Shown here one piece after another: positions 1-4,637 of a DNA stretch of 5,239 bases (the first letter of the stretch is position 1; each line of letters opens with the position of its first letter). Origin of the DNA: Treponema sp. UBA4326 (GTDB lineage: Bacteria; Spirochaetota; Spirochaetia; Treponematales; Treponemataceae). Made by a program: the position numbers and the translations under genes. The notes beneath the pieces were generated by a model, which saw only the letters and a list, made by a program, of their open reading frames with translations, searched no databases and was not told the origin of the DNA. Where the stretch lies: the NCBI GenBank assembly GCA_002393835.1, contig DGTW01000045.1, forward strand, positions 1 through 5,239, in the 5' to 3' direction.

Positions 1-70
1 CTGAATCTCCTGTTTTCCTATCGAGTTCTATGATTGTTCCTCCTCCTATTTTTTCTAGCTCTTTGAGAGT
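1..70 (-). other. Remainder of the FliM SpoA domain in the -1 frame, running off the window
   Basis: Reading on from the A run at 70-76 one base back gives TLKELEKIGGG then TIIELDRKTGDS, open to the left edge. This fits the SpoA (FliM/FliN C-terminal) pattern in which a T-L-x-E-L segment is followed by G-x-x-I-x-L-D-x-x-x-G-D/E. It joins directly to MVKVSVSFGQVKK in the upstream frame, so the two pieces form one domain. The slip site on the coding strand is gtA-AAA-AAA-ctc, which fits the A-AAA-AAA slippery heptamer. A lost base, a read error in the homopolymer, ribosomal frameshifting or RNA polymerase slippage would all look the same here. Confidence 0.7.
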
Positions 71-954
71 TTTTTTACTTGCCCAAAAGATACTGAGACC
101 TTAACCATAGTTTTATCAGCGAACTTAGGCAGATGATAATCTTGTTTGATTTCTGAATCAATTTCTTTTGTATTGCCACAAAGTAGTTGAACAAGGTTGT
201 ATGAAAGTATGACGGTGATTTGTCTTATATTTTTGGATTTTATTTGGTCGCTTGCGTTTCTAAAAACTAAAATAAATTCCAAATTCATATCTCTTTTACC
301 TTCATATATAGTGCTATGAAGGTAATTGATACCATCAAAAGAAGGATTTGTATTACTGACATAGTAAGAATATGCCTTTGGATTTAGTGCTGACATATAC
401 AAAGATGATTTTATTTTAAAATCATTGTCTGATAGCTGATTGTTCTGAGAAAGAGATTCTGCTGTTTTTTGATTTTCTGCAATATACCGTGAGAGTTCAT
501 CAAAAAAATCTTTACTTATCTCGGAAAACAACGAGTACTTATTTTGTTTTTTAGTAGATTTCGTAAAATCTGTTTTCAAATCGGAAATAAGAAATGCTTT
601 GTATAATCCGATGTTTTCACTTAATAAGTAGTGTCCTTCCATCTTTTCATCAAAATAATTTGTTAATTCTTTGTAATAATTATTACGGCTGCATTCATAT
701 GGCTCTGGAGTTATGCAATAAATAGAACTCTTGCAGTCTCTTCCCCACTTTTCAGCTAGATGACAGCCAATTTCATCGATTATGCATGAAATCTTGGCTA
801 TTTCCGTAGTGGAAAACACTGGTGGATTTGCAAAATCAAATATTCTGATTTTTCTTGAATCTATAGGGGTATACTCATCGACAGCACCATCATTTTTCGT
901 TGATATTGCTTCTAATAATTTATCAATTTCTTCTTTCGGAATGTTTTCACTCAT
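55..954 (-). CDS. fliM: Divergent FliM-like flagellar switch protein; frame broken in the C-terminal SpoA domain
   Basis: FliM forms the flagellar C-ring with FliG and FliN and binds phosphorylated CheY through its N-terminus. Seen here: an N-terminal EEIDKLLEAIS (residues 8-18) matching the CheY-binding EIDxLL motif, then RKIRIFDFANPPVFS (34-48), which aligns with the conserved RKIxxYDFxRPxxFS segment of FliM. A divergent middle domain covers about 50-265, and a SpoA-type segment begins near residue 283. The usual GGxG motif of the middle domain is absent: the equivalent place reads LISDLKTDF. The frame stops after 299 residues, 14 residues into the SpoA domain; one base back, the rest of the domain is open to the window edge. 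I chose the ATG at 954 because GGAGAA precedes it at 7 bases and it overlaps the fliN stop (ATGAGTGA, 8 bases). An ATG at 969 has no ribosome binding site. A second FliM copy or a pseudogene is likely; the family call is fairly sure, the function is not. Confidence 0.75.
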   Translation of the reverse strand: MSENIPKEEIDKLLEAISTKNDGAVDEYTPIDSRKIRIFDFANPPVFSTTEIAKISCIIDEIGCHLAEKWGRDCKSSIYCITPEPYECSRNNYYKELTNYFDEKMEGHYLLSENIGLYKAFLISDLKTDFTKSTKKQNKYSLFSEISKDFFDELSRYIAENQKTAESLSQNNQLSDNDFKIKSSLYMSALNPKAYSYYVSNTNPSFDGINYLHSTIYEGKRDMNLEFILVFRNASDQIKSKNIRQITVILSYNLVQLLCGNTKEIDSEIKQDYHLPKFADKTMVKVSVSFGQVKKLSKS

Positions 955-1234
955 GACAGTTTTCTCCATTTTCAGTTTCTGGTTCTGTCCGTCTGTTTAG
1001 TTCTACTATACGAACGCCAAAAGTTTCATCAATTACTACAGGCTCACATTTTGCAATAGAAGTATCATTTGCATATATATCAAGTGGCTCTCCAGCAAAT
1101 TTATTTAATTTGAATGCAAATCCGGGTTTCATCTCGCATATTTCTTTGAGAGATAACTGGGCTTCCCCTAAACTAATGTTTAAGAGTATGTTCATATCCT
1201 GAAGTAAATTATGCATGACATTTTCCTGAGCCAT
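947..1234 (-). CDS. fliN: FliN-type flagellar motor switch protein (single SpoA domain)
   Basis: FliN is the most abundant C-ring protein; it helps set rotation direction and docks the export apparatus. This 95-residue product is essentially one SpoA domain (about residues 10-80). Visible hallmarks are ILLNISLGEAQLSLKEI (16-32), KLNKFAGEPLDIYAND (42-57) and PVVIDETFGVRIVEL (65-79), which match the FliN pattern of LG..LxLxE, LDK.AGEPVDIYVN and VVxxENFGVRI. It is shorter than the FliY form used in the main flagellar operon of spirochaetes. A clear GGAGG lies 6 bases before the ATG. It overlaps fliM by 8 bases, so translation is probably coupled. The order fliN then fliM is unusual, as fliM usually comes first. 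The gene is AT-rich like its neighbour. The hydrophilic tail (80-95, RRTEPETENGENCHE) is not part of the domain. Confidence 0.88.
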   Translation of the reverse strand: MAQENVMHNLLQDMNILLNISLGEAQLSLKEICEMKPGFAFKLNKFAGEPLDIYANDTSIAKCEPVVIDETFGVRIVELNRRTEPETENGENCHE

Positions 1235-1240
1235 ATTATT

Positions 1241-1281
1241 CCTCCATTTGACATTTTCATATTACAAATAAAATGTGTCAA
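1241..1281 (-). promoter_or_regulatory. fliN leader: ribosome binding site, candidate -35 box and inverted repeat
   Basis: A strong ribosome binding site (GGAGG, 1241-1245) precedes fliN. On the coding strand TTGACA, a perfect -35 consensus, lies at 1281-1276, but no good -10 hexamer sits 16-18 bases downstream; the nearest candidates, TAATAT and TATGAA, are at 11 and 14 bases. An inverted repeat, GACATTTT (1250-1257) against AAAATGTgTC (1270-1279, one extra base), covers this stretch and could be an operator. The adjacent XRE protein is the obvious candidate binder, but this is inference. Confidence 0.35.
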
Positions 1282-1335
1282 AATTATGGCTGTGTGGAAA
1301 ATTTATTTTATAATTAAAAGATTGAGAAAGAAGAT

Positions 1336-1392
1336 ATGCAACGATTTGATAGGAACAAGTTTACAGAGCGGGATATAAAATTTACAGGTTAA
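1336..1392 (+). CDS. Possible 18-residue peptide or 5' remnant of a lost gene
   Basis: A short frame encodes MQRFDRNKF then TERDIKFTG and stops at TAA. It ends 2 bases before the end of the XRE gene on the other strand. A TATAAT hexamer at 1309-1314 lies 21 bases before its ATG, with no convincing -35 box; a weak purine-rich stretch (GAGAAAGAAG) precedes the start. The peptide has no membrane segment and I recognise no family. It may be the leftover start of a gene or chance. Confidence 0.18.
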   Translation: MQRFDRNKFTERDIKFTG

Positions 1393-1394
1393 GG

Positions 1395-1607
1395 TTACAA
1401 TGCCAAAAAAGGACGGTTAAAAACCTTCTGAAGCTTATAAAGTGTTTCCAAAGTAGGATTTGTTTTATGAGGGTTTTCCAAACGCTGATATTGCTGATAT
1501 GCCATACCAGCCTTTGCCGCAACTTCCTTTTGAGAATGATTGGCACGTGCTTTACAAAGTTCGATGGCAAACATTACTTTCTCTCTTTTTTTCTTCCAAT
1601 TTTCCAT
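1395..1607 (-). CDS. Short XRE-family helix-turn-helix DNA-binding protein
   Basis: Seventy residues, almost entirely one Cro/C1-type DNA-binding domain. The helix-turn-helix is HSQKEVAAKAGMAYQQYQRL (24-43), followed by ENPHKTNPTLETLYKLQ (44-60), the usual helix 4-5 part of XRE domains. The QxYQRLENPxKxNPTLxTL pattern resembles the C-terminal half of HicB-type antitoxins. No HicB N-terminal domain and no toxin gene is present, so an antitoxin role is only a guess; a stand-alone repressor is the simpler reading. The ATG at 1607 is chosen; a GTG at 1616 would add three residues. No strong ribosome binding site is visible, and the promoter lies very close. It is divergent from the SPFH gene and lies 160 bases upstream of fliN on the same strand, so it may control either. 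Confidence 0.75.
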   Translation of the reverse strand: MENWKKKREKVMFAIELCKARANHSQKEVAAKAGMAYQQYQRLENPHKTNPTLETLYKLQKVFNRPFLAL

Positions 1608-1614
1608 AATCTTC

Positions 1615-1654
1615 ACTATATTTATACTATAACTTTTCAGGAGATTTCTATGAA
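1615..1654 (-). promoter_or_regulatory. Candidate promoter of the XRE gene in the 42-base divergent gap
   Basis: On the minus strand TATAGT occurs at 1631-1626 with TTCATA 17 bases upstream (1654-1649), a fair sigma-70 type pair. A second TATAGT at 1620-1615 lies only 7 bases before the ATG. On the plus strand TATACT (1623-1628) and TATAAC (1628-1633) could serve the SPFH gene, without a good -35. The two start codons are only 42 bases apart, so the promoters must overlap. Confidence 0.35.
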
Positions 1655-2567
1655 AAAAATCGCATCAAAATCACTCATTACAATCATCGTGCTTGCCTTA
1701 ATTGCTTTAACAGCCTATGAATCTTTTGCCGTCGTTGCCCCGAACGAGCGCGGCGTTCAGGTCATGCTGGGTGAAGTCACAGGTGATGTCCTGGAGCCGG
1801 GAATGCACTTTCACCCGCCATTTGTCAGCGTAATCAAAAAATACTCTATCGTTCCAAAAGGCATGAATGTAAATTTCTCTGTTGGAAAAGACGGAGCCAT
1901 CACGAAGGACATGCAGACTGTCGGCTCACAGGTTACGGTTTTCTACCGCTATGACGGAGCCAAAATCATGGATGCCGTCAAAAAATACAGCGAGTCAATT
2001 CTTGAAAACGCAATCACCCGCAGCCTTGTTGCCAGCGTAAAAGAATCTGTGGGAAAATATTCAATCTATGAACTTGTCGAAAATCAGGATAAAATCACAA
2101 GCGATGTCACAACTGCCCTCAACGCAAAGCTCGCTGAATATCCGATTGAAGTCACCCAGCTCACAATCTCAAACTGGGACTGGAGCGAGGACTTTGACAA
2201 GAACATCAAGGAAACGATGAACCGCACCCAGCAGGTTCGCCAGGCAGAGCAGGATTTAAAACTCGCCGAAACAAACGCCCAGAAACAGGTTGCCGAGGCA
2301 GAGGCACAGAAAAAGGCAGCAGAGCAGACCGCTGAGGGAGAGCTGATTAAAGCCCAGAAAGCCGCAGAGGCAAAGCGGGCGGAAGCAGATGCCCTGGCTT
2401 ACTACAACGCAAAAGTCGCCCAGAACTATCAGGTCGAAATCAAACTCAAGGAGCTTGAAATCGAGCTTGAAAAAGCAAAAAAATGGGACGGTCGCCAGGT
2501 TCCGGAATATGTTCCTCTCACTGCCAGCGGAGCAATCGTAAACCTGCCGGAAGCAAAAAAGAACTAG
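1650..2567 (+). CDS. SPFH/prohibitin-family membrane protein (HflC-like)
   Basis: SPFH (band 7) proteins are membrane-anchored, form large ring- or cage-like assemblies and often regulate membrane proteases such as FtsH. This 305-residue protein has one N-terminal membrane segment (about 7-27) with no Lys/Arg after the first seven residues. The SPFH domain follows (about 28-190), opening with VVAPNERGVQVMLGEV and LEPGMHFHPPF, the classic start of prohibitins. Next comes an Ala/Glu/Lys/Gln-rich coiled coil (about 191-278, for example QVAEAEAQKKAAEQTAEGEL), then a short tail (VPEYVPLTASG). An AGGAG 6 bases before the ATG at 1650 fixes the start; the frame is open further upstream, but that part is not protein-like and crosses the XRE gene. 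No protease or NfeD partner gene is next to it. It is probably transcribed alone; the spacer to thyX is about 200 bases of repeats. Confidence 0.9.
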   Translation: MKKIASKSLITIIVLALIALTAYESFAVVAPNERGVQVMLGEVTGDVLEPGMHFHPPFVSVIKKYSIVPKGMNVNFSVGKDGAITKDMQTVGSQVTVFYRYDGAKIMDAVKKYSESILENAITRSLVASVKESVGKYSIYELVENQDKITSDVTTALNAKLAEYPIEVTQLTISNWDWSEDFDKNIKETMNRTQQVRQAEQDLKLAETNAQKQVAEAEAQKKAAEQTAEGELIKAQKAAEAKRAEADALAYYNAKVAQNYQVEIKLKELEIELEKAKKWDGRQVPEYVPLTASGAIVNLPEAKKN

Positions 2568-2597
2568 ACGCAGATATACGCAGATACACGCGGATAG
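2568..2597 (+). repeat. 10-base-period array, copy 1 (forward)
   Basis: Three adjoining 10-base units: ACGCAGATAT, ACGCAGATAC, ACGCGGATAG. They begin directly after the SPFH stop codon. Confidence 0.85.
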
Positions 2598-2630
2598 GAT
2601 ACATATAATACAAAAAGAAATAAAAATTAG

Positions 2631-2660
2631 ACGCAGATGCACGCAGATAAACACAGATAA
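2631..2660 (+). repeat. 10-base-period array, copy 2 (forward)
   Basis: Three units: ACGCAGATGC, ACGCAGATAA, ACACAGATAA, in the same orientation as copy 1. The 33 bases between copies 1 and 2 are AT-rich with no gene. Confidence 0.85.
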
Positions 2661-2721
2661 ATATTTCATACATGAAAATCTTTCATATTTAACAGACGAT
2701 TTTCAACTGACAAAAAATAAA

Positions 2722-2750
2722 ATCCGCGTTCATCTGCGTTAATCCGCGTC
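2722..2750 (-). repeat. 10-base-period array, copy 3 (inverted)
   Basis: On the plus strand the units read ATCCGCGTTC, ATCTGCGTTA, ATCCGCGTC, the reverse complement of copies 1 and 2. It can pair with copy 2 to form a long hairpin with a loop of about 60 bases, and it ends 18 bases before the thyX start. Confidence 0.85.
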
Positions 2751-2768
2751 AAAAAAAGGATAAGATTC

Positions 2769-3434
2769 ATGATTCAAATCTTCGACACAACTGACAAATA
2801 TCCCCTGCAGAAAATCGGCAAGATGGCCGGTGTCTGCTGGAACAGCCCAATTGATTCGGCTGAAAAGAACATAAAACGGGCCAAGGACTGCATCACAAGC
2901 GGTCACGGCCGCGTACTTGAATATGTTGACATCGAACTGTGCATCTCAGGCTACTCTGCCCGGGCAATCCGCGAGTATTACACCCATATTGGAGGCGGCC
3001 CCACACGCCTTCAGGAAAGCACCCGCTATGTAAACTGCGAGAAATTCGACTACTACCTTCCGCCCACTGCCGCAAAATCTCCTGAGGCAAAAAAAGCATA
3101 CGAAGACTGCATGGAAAGCATCCGTAAAAGCTATGCCGCCCTCATGGAAGCCGGAGTCTCAAAAGAAGATGCGGCCAACATTCTCCCACTTGGCATGATG
3201 ACCAAAATCGTGGACAAGCGCAATCTCCGCAACATGATAAACCTGATGAACCAGCGGCTCTGCACCAGGGCCTACATAGAAATCCGCACCATGGCAAACG
3301 AAATCAAAAAAGCTTTAAGTGAATATTCTGAAGAATGGAAGTGGATTTGCGATAACCTTTTCGTGCCAAAATGCGATGTGACAGGCTTCTGCACCGAAAC
3401 GAAATGTTGCGGTCGTCGCCCCCAAAAACAATAG
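2769..3434 (+). CDS. thyX: Flavin-dependent thymidylate synthase ThyX
   Basis: ThyX makes dTMP from dUMP with methylenetetrahydrofolate, FAD and NADPH, replacing ThyA, and is cytosolic. This 221-residue product has the family layout: GHGRVLEYVDIELCISGYS (45-63) at the place of the conserved HxSxxEH region, then the signature region from R68 to Y87 ending in LQESTRY. The canonical RHRxxSxNxxSxRY motif is in a variant form, with REYYTHIGGGPTR in place of RHR; I recall this variant from ThyX proteins of anaerobic Firmicutes and treponemes, so it is not damage. NILPLGMMTKI (137-147) and RAYIEIRTMANEI (167-179) match the C-terminal substrate-binding part. The tail is cysteine-rich (C202, C208, C213, C214). 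AAGGA lies 8 bases before the ATG. The last codons are repeated 138 bases downstream, so the present end (QKQ) was probably created by an insertion. Confidence 0.9.
   Translation: MIQIFDTTDKYPLQKIGKMAGVCWNSPIDSAEKNIKRAKDCITSGHGRVLEYVDIELCISGYSARAIREYYTHIGGGPTRLQESTRYVNCEKFDYYLPPTAAKSPEAKKAYEDCMESIRKSYAALMEAGVSKEDAANILPLGMMTKIVDKRNLRNMINLMNQRLCTRAYIEIRTMANEIKKALSEYSEEWKWICDNLFVPKCDVTGFCTETKCCGRRPQKQ
3402..3422 (+). repeat. thyX tail repeat, copy 1 (coding)
   Basis: These 21 bases encode KCCGRRP of ThyX. They match 3540-3560 at 19 of 21 positions; both differences are T/C changes at third codon positions (TGT/TGC and CGT/CGC). Confidence 0.85.
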
Positions 3435-3539
3435 CCACAAGGATGTGGCTAAAAGCCCAGCGAGTTTTGGCTAAGCAACTTCGTTGCGACAAAACTCGGC
3501 CACTTTTTGCGACAACAGGAGGTTGGCGCATAAAAGTGC
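3423..3539 (+). mobile_element. Hairpin-rich element inserted in the thyX 3' end
   Basis: About 117 bases with no gene, lying between two copies of the thyX tail. Three hairpins follow one another. The first is TAGCCACA (3432-3439) with TGTGGCTA (3444-3451), a perfect 8-bp stem that includes the stop codon. The second is CGAGTTTTG (3461-3469) with CAAAACTCG (3490-3498), enclosing GCAAC (3475-3479) with GTTGC (3483-3487). The third is TGCGACAAC (3508-3516) with GTTGGCGCA (3522-3530), with one mismatch. GTGGC (3445-3449) can instead pair with GCCAC (3499-3503), which is followed by five T's, so the whole may act as a terminator. It looks like a non-autonomous palindromic element; no transposase is present. 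Confidence 0.5.
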
Positions 3540-3560
3540 AAATGCTGCGGTCGCCGCCCC
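3540..3560 (+). repeat. thyX tail repeat, copy 2 (orphaned)
   Basis: Second copy of the 21-base thyX tail. The offset of 138 bases keeps the thyX frame: it would read KCCGRRP then KKEN and stop at TAG (3573-3575). This is probably the original thyX end, now untranslated because the element brings its own stop. Confidence 0.75.
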
Positions 3561-3586
3561 AAGAAAGAAAATTAGGAATTAATTAG

Positions 3587-3616
3587 ACGCGGATTTTCGC
3601 AGATAGACGCGGATAG
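3587..3616 (+). repeat. 10-base-period array, copy 4 (forward)
   Basis: Three units: ACGCGGATTT, TCGCAGATAG, ACGCGGATAG, in the orientation of copies 1 and 2. It begins 11 bases after the orphaned thyX stop. Confidence 0.85.
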
Positions 3617-3657
3617 TTTTTCCATGTAACAAGTATTATCTTAAGCAGATATTGCAA

Positions 3658-3718
3658 AAAAATGAGGTTCCCCACGCAAGCACTTGCGTTTTCGTGCTTG
3701 TCTGGAAGCCTCATTTTT
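3658..3718. terminator. Bidirectional rho-independent terminator between convergent genes
   Basis: AAAAATGAGG (3658-3667) pairs with CCTCATTTTT (3709-3718), continued by TTCC (3668-3671) with GGAA (3704-3707) after a one-base bulge. The loop holds a nested hairpin, CAAGCAC (3677-3683) with GTGCTTG (3694-3700). The A and T flanks give a U-tract on either strand, which suits the convergent thyX and transglycosylase genes. Confidence 0.8.
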
Positions 3719-3725
3719 CTATATA

Positions 3726-3756
3726 ATCTGTGTCGTATCTGTGTAAATCTGTGGAT
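3726..3756 (-). repeat. 10-base-period array, copy 5 (inverted, degenerate)
   Basis: On the plus strand: ATCTGTGTCGT, ATCTGTGTAA, ATCTGTGGAT. One unit has 11 bases and all carry GTG for GCG. It touches the transglycosylase stop codon and, with copy 4, brackets the terminator. Confidence 0.7.
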
Positions 3757-4514
3757 TATTTCTTGGCCAGAACTGTGTTGTTCGAGCCTGTTGAGTAGAA
3801 GGCAAGAACTTCTGTCGAGAACTTGCTTTCGAGATGAACCCGGTAATTTGAAATCTTCGCAACATAATTGAGCGTATGCTGGGGAGTTTTGTTCTGCTTT
3901 ACCCTGGAAGTGCCTGCATTGTACATGGCCAGTGCCGTGATATCGTTTCCGGCGACATCCATGCAGTAACGAAGGTGACTCATTCCGTATTTGGCGCTTA
4001 CTTTTGGATCAAAGAATTCATCCTCGGTCAATTTTGGGAAAGTAGCGCTGTTAAGCTGGAAAAGCCCCCTGTCAATCGTACGGTTTGAATTTGAGTTGAC
4101 CGCATCGCTCTTGAAGCGGCTCTCGACAAAAGCCAGCGAAAAGGCTAATGACAAAGGAATGTCATTTTTGTCTGCGTTTTCAAGGATTGCAAGGGCTACT
4201 TCACGGTTGCTGGTTACATGAGTGTAAAACCACTCAACTGCAGGGCGGGATTGTGGCTGGCGGTAAAGAGCCAGTCCTTCATCATCTTCTGGCGAATAAT
4301 CGTCTGCGTATTCTGTCTTGAAGCCGGATTCTGCAAAATATTCCTCTGTAAAATCGATGCTGTTAAGCATGGCAAAATCAGGAATTCCCTTTTCCGGCTC
4401 TTCAGTCTTTTCGGCAACAGATGGCAACAGCGTAAACACAAGAAGGCAAATCGCCAGCAAAATCGAGCTGAATGCTACTGTTCCTCCGAAAATTTTGGCA
4501 TTAAAAGAATTCAT
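3756..4514 (-). CDS. Membrane-anchored lytic transglycosylase (SLT domain)
   Basis: Lytic transglycosylases cut the MurNAc-GlcNAc bond of peptidoglycan and leave a 1,6-anhydro end; they act in the periplasm. This 252-residue protein has an N-terminal hydrophobic segment (about 8-30, VAFSSILLAICLLVFTLLP), a signal anchor or signal peptide without a lipobox, then an acidic linker (about 35-85). The SLT domain covers about 105-230: IPLSLAFSLAFVESRFKS (119-136) with the catalytic Glu131, DRGLFQLN (148-155) matching the GLMQI/GLFQL motif, and ALAMYNAG (194-201) matching the AYNAG motif. No LysM or other wall-binding domain is visible. I chose the ATG at 4514; a TTG at 4538 would lie within the proposed promoter. 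No Shine-Dalgarno is present and the mRNA may be leaderless. A role in wall turnover or flagellar passage through the wall is possible but not shown. Confidence 0.85.
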   Translation of the reverse strand: MNSFNAKIFGGTVAFSSILLAICLLVFTLLPSVAEKTEEPEKGIPDFAMLNSIDFTEEYFAESGFKTEYADDYSPEDDEGLALYRQPQSRPAVEWFYTHVTSNREVALAILENADKNDIPLSLAFSLAFVESRFKSDAVNSNSNRTIDRGLFQLNSATFPKLTEDEFFDPKVSAKYGMSHLRYCMDVAGNDITALAMYNAGTSRVKQNKTPQHTLNYVAKISNYRVHLESKFSTEVLAFYSTGSNNTVLAKK

Positions 4515-4520
4515 GCCGTA

Positions 4521-4549
4521 ATCATTGCAAAAAAACAAGCCTTAGTCAA
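4521..4549 (-). promoter_or_regulatory. Candidate promoter of the transglycosylase gene, giving a leaderless mRNA
   Basis: On the minus strand TTGACT (4549-4544) is followed after 17 bases by AATGAT (4526-4521), 4 of 6 to the -10 consensus. Six bases then lead to the ATG at 4514, so transcription would begin about at the start codon. This fits the lack of a Shine-Dalgarno sequence. Confidence 0.4.
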
Positions 4550-4552
4550 TGG

Positions 4553-4569
4553 AAAATTCAGAGAATTTT
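4553..4569. repeat. Perfect palindrome just upstream of the transglycosylase -35 box
   Basis: AAAATTC-AGA-GAATTTT: two 7-base arms around three bases. It sits 3 bases upstream of the proposed -35 box, where an activator site or AT-rich UP element could lie. A related half-site, TCTGAATT, occurs at 4608-4615. Confidence 0.4.
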
Positions 4570-4637
4570 AGTGAATATTTCGCATTTAGTGCGTTTTTTT
4601 AACATTTTTCTGAATTCTTCAACTGACCAGCCATAAG

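Larger units (their letters stand above)
3435..3755. other. Gene-free spacer between thyX and the convergent transglycosylase gene
   Basis: The 321 bases hold most of the hairpin element, the orphaned thyX tail, repeat arrays 4 and 5 and a large terminator. I see no further gene; short open frames here lack ribosome binding sites and protein-like sequence. Confidence 0.7.

Noticed and set aside
1..52. Internal ribosome binding site (AGGAGGAGG, 37-45 on the minus strand) for a separate SpoA-only protein, as known for some type III secretion C-ring proteins
   Set aside because: No ATG, GTG or TTG follows at a usable distance in the SpoA frame; the purines encode Gly-Gly-Gly, common at this place in the domain.
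1467..1649. A 61-residue N-terminal extension of the SPFH protein
   Set aside because: It overlaps the XRE gene on the other strand, has no ribosome binding site and does not resemble a signal or domain; the ATG at 1650 has AGGAG at 6 bases.
2256..2669. Minus-strand 137-residue frame rich in Cys and Leu
   Set aside because: It is the antisense of the SPFH coiled coil and of repeat arrays; the apparent hydrophobicity comes from reading Glu/Lys/Ala codons backwards.
2568..2750. 10-base arrays as a CRISPR
   Set aside because: The units are far too short and adjoin without spacers, and no cas gene is present.
2970..3030. Loss of the canonical RHR motif as a sign of a dead ThyX
   Set aside because: The altered motif matches a known variant ThyX subgroup, and the rest of the protein is intact and conserved-looking.
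4214..4571. Open frames overlapping the transglycosylase N-terminus on both strands
   Set aside because: They lie in the shadow of a gene with clear domain evidence and lack ribosome binding sites and recognisable sequence.
4573..4598. Plus-strand hairpin CGCA-TTTAG-TGCG followed by seven T's as a terminator
   Set aside because: The stem has only 4 base pairs and no plus-strand gene precedes it; it does not work for the minus-strand gene.
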